DNA of 8,815 nucleotides, from NCBI GenBank assembly GCA_002773975.1, contig PEZR01000174.1:1-8815 (forward strand), read 5' to 3'. Under the pieces are notes generated by a model. That model was not told the origin of the DNA. It saw only the letters and a list, made by a program, of their open reading frames with translations, and did not search any database. The position numbers and the translations under genes were made by a program. The DNA is from Bdellovibrio sp. CG10_big_fil_rev_8_21_14_0_10_47_8 (lineage in GTDB: Bacteria > Bdellovibrionota > Bdellovibrionia > Bdellovibrionales > Bdellovibrionaceae). Positions 1 through 6,080 of this stretch are shown here, piece after piece (position 1 is the first letter of the stretch; every line of letters begins with the position of its first letter).

Positions 1-30
1 GTTTATATTTTCACTTGTAATATCAGACAT
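1..30 (-). CDS. parB: Chromosome-partitioning protein ParB, first 10 codons only (runs off the left edge)
   Basis: Only the N-terminus, MSDITSENIN, lies in the window, so no ParB domain can be seen. The assignment comes from position, directly downstream of parA on the same strand and close to parS sites. The ATG (30-28) is preceded by GGAG with a 6-nt spacer inside the last codons of parA. The start overlaps the parA stop by 8 bp, which suggests translational coupling. In the known family, ParB is the CTP-dependent DNA clamp that loads at parS, spreads along nearby DNA and stimulates the ParA ATPase during origin segregation. The start is well supported; the identity is inferred from context. 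Confidence 0.65.
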   Translation of the reverse strand, partial: MSDITSENIN

Positions 31-841
31 TTAAATCTCCAGAGCACTCATTATTGTTAATAGATTCTGTGGCCAGCCGAGTTCTTTGATCCAGCTCTTG
101 GGCCAATTCCATGTACTTGGTTGCACCAATCGACTTTGCATCGTACTCAAAAATTGATTGCCCATGACTGGGGGCTTCGCTGAGTCGTACGTTTCTTGGA
201 ATAATTGCCGAAAACACTTTTTCCCCAAAATGAGTTTTGATTTCTGTCACAACTTGGTGACTGAGATTGTTTCGCGTATCAAACATCGTGAGCACAATGC
301 CTTCGATGTGGAGGGAAGTATTGAGGTTTTTCTTAATAATTCCTGCTGTATTTAACAGTTGGCTCAGTCCTTCTAGGGCATAGTATTCACACTGGAGCGG
401 AACTAAAAATGAGTCCGCCGCAGTCAGCGCATTGAGCGTCAACAAACCTAAGGAGGGCGGACAATCAATAATGACATAGTCATACTTGTGGGAAATGGAG
501 GCGATAGCAGACTTTAGTCTGTATTCTCGATGCGGCAAGTCAACAAGTTCAATTTCTGCTCCAACCAAGTCTGGTGTGGCACTCGCCAGAAAAAGACCAG
601 GAATTCTCGTCTCCTGAGTGACCTCTGCCAGGGTTTTTTCTCCTATCAGCACGTGATAGACGTTTGCATCTTGATTTTCGTGTCGCTTAAGCCCCAGTCC
701 AGAGGAGGCGTTCCCCTGGGGATCCATATCGATCAATAGAACCTTCCTCGTCATCTGCGCAAGCGCCGAAGAAAGGTTCACCGAAGTTGTTGTTTTGCCA
801 ACTCCGCCCTTTTGATTCGCGATACATATCGTTTTTGCCAT
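23..841 (-). CDS. parA: ParA/Soj chromosome-partitioning ATPase
   Basis: A 272-residue ParA-family ATPase that drives segregation of ParB-parS complexes by ATP-dependent, nonspecific binding to the nucleoid. The deviant Walker A motif KGGVGKTTT is at residues 11-19 with the signature Lys at 11. The Walker A' segment DMDPQGNAS follows at 38-46, Walker B (DYVIIDCPP) at 121-129, and the conserved NVRLSEAPSHG at 217-227. There is no N-terminal helix-turn-helix domain, so this is the short chromosomal Soj type rather than the long P1-plasmid type. The start is supported by AAGGAG (855-850) with an 8-nt spacer. The poorly conserved tail after residue 254 contains the parB ribosome-binding site. A parS site lies about 70 bp upstream, so ParB bound there could affect parAB transcription; that is inference. 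Confidence 0.96.
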   Translation of the reverse strand: MAKTICIANQKGGVGKTTTSVNLSSALAQMTRKVLLIDMDPQGNASSGLGLKRHENQDANVYHVLIGEKTLAEVTQETRIPGLFLASATPDLVGAEIELVDLPHREYRLKSAIASISHKYDYVIIDCPPSLGLLTLNALTAADSFLVPLQCEYYALEGLSQLLNTAGIIKKNLNTSLHIEGIVLTMFDTRNNLSHQVVTEIKTHFGEKVFSAIIPRNVRLSEAPSHGQSIFEYDAKSIGATKYMELAQELDQRTRLATESINNNECSGDLNV

Positions 842-925
842 AAAATATTCTCCTTTTTAAAAGGTCAGCGATTTTTTATGGGAATTCAAGATAAATAGAG
901 TTTTGACCGATGTTCCACGTGGAAC
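842..925. promoter_or_regulatory. Divergent parA / lipoprotein-gene intergenic region
   Basis: This AT-rich gap must hold the promoters of the lipoprotein gene and, unless parA is read only from rsmG, of parA as well. I see no convincing -35/-10 pair in either direction; the best plus-strand -10-like string is GATAAAT around 890-896. It contains the parA Shine-Dalgarno sequence (850-855), a short inverted repeat CCTTTT-T-AAAAGG (852-864) overlapping that Shine-Dalgarno, and most of the first parS site. No terminator is visible. Confidence 0.4.
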
Positions 926-926
926 A
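911..926. other. parS: parS centromere site 1 (ParB-binding palindrome)
   Basis: TGTTCCACGTGGAACA is a perfect 16-bp palindrome. It differs from the classical Bacillus parS (TGTTCCACGTGAAACA) at one position and has the invariant CACGTG core. Flanking bases extend it to an 18-bp palindrome (910-927). Its last base is the A of the lipoprotein gene's ATG, so it occupies the place where a Shine-Dalgarno sequence would sit. Location beside parAB and within about 8 kb of dnaA is typical for parS. Confidence 0.95.
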
Positions 927-1426
927 TGACAAAACTATTTGTATTTCTCTTTTTAATGTTTTCATTCATTCTTGCAGCTTGCGACAGTCCAAATCCAGAG
1001 CCAGAGAAGATGGATCCCATTTATGCCGATCTCCTGGCGCGAGCGGGCGGAATGAGCTCAGAAATTGCGGCCGCCGAGAAAGATATTGCTGATAGAAAAG
1101 CAGCTCTCGAGGAGGCGCTTCCTCAGACCGGTCAAATTAAAGTTGCCAGATCTCGGCTCGATGAGGCCAATAATCGACTCGATAAGCTACGTCAGAAGCA
1201 GAAATACTGGGAGATTCGAGCAGAAAGTCGAAAGAAGTGGGATCGAGAACACTATTTAAGGGCCTATAACGAAAAAAAAGCATGGCCCGATCCAGAAGAG
1301 TGGGCGGAGTATAAGGCCCAAATGGCCCTTGAAGAAGCTCCTCGGAAGTGGAACGTCAAAGAACGATTGGGCAAACAGAGCAGGCCCGAAAAGAAAGAGC
1401 CTTCAGAGGGGGGCGGTCATCATTGA
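926..1426 (+). CDS. Uncharacterised coiled-coil lipoprotein framed by two parS sites
   Basis: I do not recognise this 166-residue protein. Residues 4-16 form a hydrophobic signal segment after a single Lys. It ends in the lipobox LAAC (16-19), so signal peptidase II cleavage before Cys19 is expected. Asp at +2 (D20) is the inner-membrane retention signal in E. coli Lol sorting; whether it works that way here is unknown. The mature part starts with a Pro/Glu-rich linker. Residues about 42-108 are charged and Ala/Leu/Glu/Lys-rich and look like a long helix or coiled coil. A Trp/Glu-rich stretch follows (117-143), then a basic tail ending GGGHH. ATG 926 is the only usable start: the nearest upstream in-frame stop is TAG 896-898, and no start codon lies between. 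No Shine-Dalgarno sequence exists because parS 1 fills that position. The gene opposes all its neighbours. A coding ORF is likely; the function is unknown. Confidence 0.8.
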   Translation: MTKLFVFLFLMFSFILAACDSPNPEPEKMDPIYADLLARAGGMSSEIAAAEKDIADRKAALEEALPQTGQIKVARSRLDEANNRLDKLRQKQKYWEIRAESRKKWDREHYLRAYNEKKAWPDPEEWAEYKAQMALEEAPRKWNVKERLGKQSRPEKKEPSEGGGHH

Positions 1427-1427
1427 T

Positions 1428-1443
1428 TGTTCCACGTGGAACA
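1428..1443. other. parS: parS centromere site 2 (ParB-binding palindrome)
   Basis: This is the same 16-bp TGTTCCACGTGGAACA as site 1, with centres 517 bp apart. Flanking T1427 and A1444 make an 18-bp palindrome that exactly fills the gap between the lipoprotein gene's TGA (1424-1426) and the rsmG TAG (1447-1445). As RNA it could fold into a 7-bp stem with an ACGU loop. No U-tract follows on either strand, so it does not look like an intrinsic terminator. Confidence 0.95.
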
Positions 1444-1444
1444 A

Positions 1445-2113
1445 CTAGGCCCCAATTTTCATTGTTTTCACGATCGCGTACTGAATTTCTCCAACGGGCA
1501 GTCGATAGTTCCCCGCTAGGCTTGGCTGCCAAAAAGAACATAGTTGGGTGGGAATCGCAGCAATTTCCGTCGCCCATTCCTCGCCCTTCATATGAAAATA
1601 GGCGCCGCCAACTGGAAAAATCTTCCGCGAAAGCAAGATAGCCTTGGATATGGGAGCAAATCCACGAGATACTGCCGTTTTAATAGATCCGGCTGGAAAG
1701 GCCTCAACCTGCTGATTCAACACCTCAGTATTTTTTAGCTTCAGGTAGGACACCATATGTTTGAGAAACTCAGCTTTTCTCTGGTCAACTTCAACGAGTT
1801 TAAACTGCCGCCCGGGCTCAAGAAGCGCCATAATTAGTCCCGGAAAGCCATTTCCTGAACCAAAGTCGTGAATGACCTTCTCTGTCGTATTTTTAAAAAT
1901 GATGCGTGATGCCAAAATACAGTCGGCAAAGTGAATGACGTCCGCAAAGGGGACTGTCTTAACGCCGATCAAATTTACAGTTTGATTAAATTTAATGAGC
2001 TCATCGTTGTAGGCCTTGAGTGCGCCTAAAGTTTCAGCACCCAGCTCCGGGTACCACTGTTCCAATCGCCACTGAGCTTTGACTCCTTCGGCCCCGTCCT
2101 TCGCAAAATTCAC
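1445..2113 (-). CDS. rsmG: 16S rRNA (guanine-527-N7)-methyltransferase RsmG (GidB)
   Basis: A 222-residue class I SAM-dependent methyltransferase that makes m7G527 in the 530 loop of 16S rRNA. The glycine-rich SAM-binding motif I, DFGSGNGFPG, is at residues 83-92. The acidic motif II region LVEVDQRKAEFL is at 106-117, the conserved AVSRGFAP at 147-154, and the MKG segment at 175-177. The N-terminal helix with KFNQTVNLIGV (41-51) matches the family's KWNxxxNLTxV pattern. The start is GTG, supported by GGAG (2124-2121) with a 7-nt spacer. It lies inside the 3' end of mnmG, an 80-bp overlap, which is unusually long. Loss of RsmG gives low-level streptomycin resistance in several bacteria. In many genomes parA follows directly; here parS 2 and the oppositely oriented lipoprotein gene intervene. 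Confidence 0.96.
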   Translation of the reverse strand: MNFAKDGAEGVKAQWRLEQWYPELGAETLGALKAYNDELIKFNQTVNLIGVKTVPFADVIHFADCILASRIIFKNTTEKVIHDFGSGNGFPGLIMALLEPGRQFKLVEVDQRKAEFLKHMVSYLKLKNTEVLNQQVEAFPAGSIKTAVSRGFAPISKAILLSRKIFPVGGAYFHMKGEEWATEIAAIPTQLCSFWQPSLAGNYRLPVGEIQYAIVKTMKIGA

Positions 2114-4022
2114 TTTGATTCTCCGTCTGTGAACGATCAGTTCTTTGTTGAGACTTCAAATATATCATGATCGCTTGAGTTGCCGAAGGATTTACTCCGC
2201 TGATGCGTTGAGCTTGTCCTAAAGTCCGAGGCTTGATTCTATTGAGTTTTTCAACCTCTTCGTTCGAAAGCCCCTTTATTTCTCCATAATTTAGGGTGGG
2301 GGCCAGCGGCAACTCTTCAGACTTTTTCGCCTGTTCAATCAGTTCATTTTGTCTTTTTATATAGCCTGCGTACTTTACTTCAATTTCCACGGGCTCTGAG
2401 ACATTTGGGTCTTCATCAATTGAAAAATTAAGCCCTTTGAGGTCAGAACAAGAAACCTCTGATCTCCTTAATAACTCTTCGAAACTAATAGATTTATTCA
2501 AAACAGTTGTTGGTATTTTCAACAGCTTTTCTTGGGTCTCCGCATTTGGAAAAAGTTTTTCCGTCTGAAGGCTCTCCAGCAAGGATGTTCGACGTGATTT
2601 CAAATGTTCCAACTTTGTTTTTGCCTCTGATCCCACCAGTCCGAGCGCAATAGAAAGATCTCCCAATCGATCCATTGTATTATCCTCTCTCAAAACCAAC
2701 CGGTGTTCCGCCCGAGATGTAAACATTCTATAAGGTTCGCGAGTTCCCTTGGTAACAAGATCATCGATCAAAACTCCAATGTAAGCCTTGTCTCGGTCTA
2801 AAATAAACTCTGCTTTGCCCAACAAGCTATGAGCAGCATTCACACCAGCAACCAACCCCTGCGCCGCTGCTTCTTCGTAACCACTGGTTCCGTTGATTTG
2901 TCCGGCTAAAAATAGCTGCCGTATCGGTCTCGTTTCAAGTCGATGCCAAATCTGTGTGGGCTCTATAAAATCATATTCAACAGCATAACCATAACGAACA
3001 ACTTTCACATTCTCCAAACCAGGAATTGTTCTCAAAAACTCGAGCTGAACCTCCTCGGGCAGACTGGTTGAGATTCCTTGCAGGTATATAAGATCCGTAT
3101 CTAAGCCTTCTGGCTCCAAGAAAGTCTGATGGCTCGCACGATCCGCAAATCTCATCACCTTGTCTTCAATCGAAGGACAATACCTCGGACCAATCCCCTC
3201 AATAATTCCACAATACATCGGAGACTTATCAAGATTTTTCCGAATAATTTCGTGCGTCTCTTCTGTTGTTCTAGATAAATAGCAAGCCACTTGGGGAAGT
3301 TGAAATTTTAGCGGGGATCTAAAACTAAAGGGATAAATTTTTTCATCCCCATATTGAGGCTCTGTTTTGCTCCAATCAATGCTGTCCTTATGTAGCCTAG
3401 CTGGGGTTCCCGTCTTTAATCGTTGAACGCTAAATCCAAATTCCCGCAATTGATCAGATAAGCCTACAGTCGCTTGATCACCGATCCGGCCACCTGATAT
3501 CTGCTGAAGGCCAAAGTGCATGACTCCATTCATAAAGGTCCCAGTTGTGATCACTGTTGCTTTGGCAAATATTTGTGATCCATCTTGCAGATTGACGCCA
3601 AGACAAATTCCACGATCTAAAATCAGTGACTTTACTTCTCCTTGCATCACGGTCAAATTTGGTTGTTGAGAAAGCTTCGCCTTAATGTGGGCAGAGTACC
3701 GATGCTTGTCGTTCTGAACCCGAGTGCCACGCACGGCGGGACCTCTTCCGGAATTTAGTCTTTTGAATTGAATGCATGTGGCGTCGGCTGCCAATCCCAT
3801 CTCACCGCCGAGCACATCGATCTCCCGAACCATATGGCCCTTTGCCAGCCCCCCGATCGAGGGATTGCAGCTCATATAGGCAATTCGATCTACATTGGAG
3901 GTAATCATCAGAGTCGCTTGCCCCAATCGAGAACTCGCCAAGCAGGCTTCGACACCAGCATGTCCAGCGCCAACAACAATGACGTCAAAATCACTTTTAG
4001 GGGTTGTGAGGTTGTTCAACAT
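2034..4022 (-). CDS. mnmG: tRNA uridine-5-carboxymethylaminomethyl modification enzyme MnmG (GidA)
   Basis: A 662-residue FAD-dependent enzyme that, with MnmE, installs the cmnm5 or nm5 group on wobble U34 of certain tRNAs. The dinucleotide-binding motif GAGHAG is at residues 18-23. CNPSIGG (52-58), RGTRVQNDKHRYS (98-110) and RLKTGTPARL (201-210) follow. Family signature 1, GPRYCPSIEDK, is at 278-288, and signature 2, GQINGTSGYEEAAAQGL, at 374-390. The C-terminal helical domain, which binds MnmE and tRNA, ends with the conserved SGVNPSATQAIMIYLK (608-623). Residues 624-662 lie beyond the usual family end, and roughly 637-662 are encoded in the overlap with rsmG. The start codon has only a weak ribosome-binding site (AGAGAG 9 nt away, or GGGA too close). 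The 59-bp gap to mnmE is the only non-trivial spacer in the minus-strand cluster. Confidence 0.97.
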   Translation of the reverse strand: MLNNLTTPKSDFDVIVVGAGHAGVEACLASSRLGQATLMITSNVDRIAYMSCNPSIGGLAKGHMVREIDVLGGEMGLAADATCIQFKRLNSGRGPAVRGTRVQNDKHRYSAHIKAKLSQQPNLTVMQGEVKSLILDRGICLGVNLQDGSQIFAKATVITTGTFMNGVMHFGLQQISGGRIGDQATVGLSDQLREFGFSVQRLKTGTPARLHKDSIDWSKTEPQYGDEKIYPFSFRSPLKFQLPQVACYLSRTTEETHEIIRKNLDKSPMYCGIIEGIGPRYCPSIEDKVMRFADRASHQTFLEPEGLDTDLIYLQGISTSLPEEVQLEFLRTIPGLENVKVVRYGYAVEYDFIEPTQIWHRLETRPIRQLFLAGQINGTSGYEEAAAQGLVAGVNAAHSLLGKAEFILDRDKAYIGVLIDDLVTKGTREPYRMFTSRAEHRLVLREDNTMDRLGDLSIALGLVGSEAKTKLEHLKSRRTSLLESLQTEKLFPNAETQEKLLKIPTTVLNKSISFEELLRRSEVSCSDLKGLNFSIDEDPNVSEPVEIEVKYAGYIKRQNELIEQAKKSEELPLAPTLNYGEIKGLSNEEVEKLNRIKPRTLGQAQRISGVNPSATQAIMIYLKSQQRTDRSQTENQSEFCEGRGRRSQSSVAIGTVVPGAGC

Positions 4023-4081
4023 TGTCCCAGCTCTCTATCTTCTTTGTCTGTTTGGTCTGTAGATTTTTATTTCCACTCACT

Positions 4082-5527
4082 TTACTTCCCGATACAGAAC
4101 TCTTTAAACACCCGATCTAAAACATCATCGTCAAATCTTTTTCCAAGTGTGTCCTGGACAGAAAGAAGCGCTTCTTTCATCTCAAGAGCTAAAAATTCTG
4201 GGCTTGCCTGCTGTCTCAACAGCACCAAAGACCGCTCCATATTTCTTGAGGCGACGGATAGTTTTTCATAATGCCGCGCCTGAAATAAAACAGCCTGGTC
4301 CTCGAATTGTTCTACTTCCAGTCGTTTCACCAAATTTGCCCGAATGACTTCCCCATCCTTCTTATCCAAAGCGGAGACAATTAGAACTCTCTCTTTTAAT
4401 TTGTCACAAAATCCGGGTAAGTCTTTGAAAAATATACTCTGGGAAACCTGCTTTAGCACCGCTATCCTGCGGGCCTCAATATCTAGTTCTCCCTGATCTC
4501 GCTTGTTGCCGATCAGATAGAGGTTGCTCTCGCTCAGATCTGCCAGCTCCTTCAGCTCTTCCTCACTCAAAGAATTTGAGCTGTCAAAGACGAAAAAAAC
4601 CGCATCAGCGCCCCTTTGGGCCAAATAACTCTTCTCAATCCCAATTTTTTCCACCATATCCTGGGATACTCGAAGTCCGGCAGTGTCCACAAAGTTCACT
4701 TTAAGTCCCTGCACATTGGTGGAGGCCTCGATCACATCTCGAGTCGTGCCGGGAACCGGAGTCACAATTGCTCTGTCTTCTTCAACCAACAAATTTAATA
4801 AGCTGGATTTCCCCACGTTTGGAATTCCGGTCAAAACAACCTTCAATCCATCCTTAATTAGCCTTCCTTGCTGAAAGCTTTTTACCAGCTTATCGATCTT
4901 TCCTTTAAGATCCCCCATTTTAGTCTCAAGATCGCTTTGTTTCACGACCTCAATTCCTTCAGATGAAAAATCAATCGAAGCCTCAAGGTGTGCTAAGCAC
5001 CACACCAAAATATCTTCAATCTTCACGAGTTCATCGGAAAGATCCCCCTGTAGCTGCCGCAAGGACTGCATTGCAGCTGCCTTGGACTGGCTCTCTATCA
5101 GGGACAATACGCTTTCCGCTTGAACCAAATCAATACGACCATTCATGAAGGCTCTATAAGTAAACTCTCCACGATCAGCAATACGGCCCCCATGACTTGT
5201 CAGCAAAGACAGAATCTCTCGGGCAATACTTGGGTTTCCGTGACAAGAAATCTCAACCGTATCTTCGGCAGTAAACGACCGACCTTTTTGAAAATACAAA
5301 GCGACGACTTCATCCACCACGGAAGCGGTTCGGGGGTCGCTAAGGTGTCCATAATATGCCCGATGACTTTCGGGCTTTAATGGAAAAAAGTCGCAGATTT
5401 TCCGAGTAAGAGCCGTAGCTTCAGGACCACTGACACGGATGACGGAGATTCCTCCCACCCCTTGTGGGGTGGAAATCGCACAGATCGTATCCAAGTCCCG
5501 GTCTTTATTCTGCAGAGTGTTCCTCAT
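4082..5527 (-). CDS. mnmE: tRNA modification GTPase MnmE (TrmE)
   Basis: A 481-residue GTPase that partners MnmG in wobble-uridine modification; its N-terminal domain binds the folate one-carbon donor and mediates dimerisation. DTICAISTPQGVGGISVIR (13-31) is the typical N-terminus, and CHGNPSIAREIL (95-106) is the folate-domain motif. The inserted G domain shows all five motifs: G1 GIPNVGKSS (234-242), G2 TTRD (261-264), G3 DTAG (281-284), G4 NKRD (341-344) and G5 SAL (385-387). The protein ends in the invariant C-terminal FCIGK with Cys478, needed for modification activity in E. coli MnmE. The segment between G4 and G5 looks somewhat longer than usual. ATG 5527 was chosen although its nearest GAGG is 14 nt away; it lies inside jag with a 23-bp overlap, so coupling to jag translation is likely. 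Confidence 0.97.
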   Translation of the reverse strand: MRNTLQNKDRDLDTICAISTPQGVGGISVIRVSGPEATALTRKICDFFPLKPESHRAYYGHLSDPRTASVVDEVVALYFQKGRSFTAEDTVEISCHGNPSIAREILSLLTSHGGRIADRGEFTYRAFMNGRIDLVQAESVLSLIESQSKAAAMQSLRQLQGDLSDELVKIEDILVWCLAHLEASIDFSSEGIEVVKQSDLETKMGDLKGKIDKLVKSFQQGRLIKDGLKVVLTGIPNVGKSSLLNLLVEEDRAIVTPVPGTTRDVIEASTNVQGLKVNFVDTAGLRVSQDMVEKIGIEKSYLAQRGADAVFFVFDSSNSLSEEELKELADLSESNLYLIGNKRDQGELDIEARRIAVLKQVSQSIFFKDLPGFCDKLKERVLIVSALDKKDGEVIRANLVKRLEVEQFEDQAVLFQARHYEKLSVASRNMERSLVLLRQQASPEFLALEMKEALLSVQDTLGKRFDDDVLDRVFKEFCIGK

Positions 5528-6068
5528 GTTGAGTTTCGTGGCCTCTTCCAGCTTTAACTGGGTAAATTTTTATCTTCTTATACAGACCATCACCAATGGA
5601 GCGACTTTTCACCCGCTCATCACCCGCTAAATACTGGTGAATGACCTTACGATCTTTCGGTGGCAATGCTCGGAAGTAAACAGACTTTCCTTTTTCTAAA
5701 GCAATACCTTTGAGTTTTTCAGCCAGCTCAACAAGAGCCTGACTGGACTCTTCTCTGTATCCATTACAATCAATAAGAATATTTGTGCGATCCTCTGGAA
5801 AATGGTGTTGAACGACTCGTTTTAAAAACAGTTGAATTGCATCAATCATCTGTCCTTCTTTGTCCTTTAAAACCTCTTCATCCGCGCCAGTGAATTCAAT
5901 GATAATTTGTGATTCGCCCTTATCATCCAAACTCGACTCAATATCAAAACTGAGCTCAAATTGCGCCTTTTCTATCAGACTTTCCACAGTAGCATGGACC
6001 AGTGTTTCAACTTCTGAGCTTCCGCTTTTCTTTTTTCCGCCGAAAAGCTTACTGAAAATTCCAGACAT
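5505..6068 (-). CDS. jag: Jag/KhpB-like RNA-binding protein (KH-II + R3H domains)
   Basis: A 187-residue protein of the Jag (SpoIIIJ-associated, also called KhpB or EloR) family, typically encoded next to yidC and thought to act as a post-transcriptional RNA-binding regulator. A KH-II-like domain spans about residues 20-100. The R3H domain spans about 105-170, with the R-x3-H signature at Arg140/His144 and the conserved LPPKDRKVIHQYL and SIGDGLYKKIKI segments. ATG 6068 is chosen because a perfect AAGGAGG (6080-6074) lies 5 nt upstream, overlapping the yidC stop codon. An ORF 33 codons longer is open but extends into the yidC coding region. The classical Jag-N domain is absent; instead there is a short basic, amphipathic N-terminus (SGIFSKLFGGKKK). 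The KH loop, usually GxxG, reads DKEG (69-72). The tail is His/Glu-rich. Confidence 0.92.
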   Translation of the reverse strand: MSGIFSKLFGGKKKSGSSEVETLVHATVESLIEKAQFELSFDIESSLDDKGESQIIIEFTGADEEVLKDKEGQMIDAIQLFLKRVVQHHFPEDRTNILIDCNGYREESSQALVELAEKLKGIALEKGKSVYFRALPPKDRKVIHQYLAGDERVKSRSIGDGLYKKIKIYPVKAGRGHETQHEEHSAE

Positions 6069-6073
6069 TATAG

Positions 6074-6080
6074 CCTCCTT
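6074..6080 (-). promoter_or_regulatory. Strong Shine-Dalgarno sequence deciding the jag start
   Basis: AAGGAGG on the minus strand, 5 nt before ATG 6068, overlaps the TAA of yidC (6081-6079). It fixes the 187-residue start over the longer reading frame and suggests termination-reinitiation coupling with yidC. Confidence 0.85.

Noticed and set aside
910..1092. Plus-strand ORF starting MFHVEH over parS 1
   Set aside because: It starts on the parS palindrome itself and runs out of frame with the lipoprotein gene, whose lipobox and composition look real. MFHVEH is simply the translation of this parS sequence.
3768..4271. Plus-strand ORF of 167 codons across the mnmG-mnmE junction
   Set aside because: It is antisense to two strongly conserved genes, has no domain I recognise, and spans their junction as a chance open frame.
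5975..5990. Further NN(A/T)TCCACA matches inside jag, yidC and mnmG (for example CTTTCCACA)
   Set aside because: The pattern carries little information, and isolated hits in conserved coding sequence are expected by chance.
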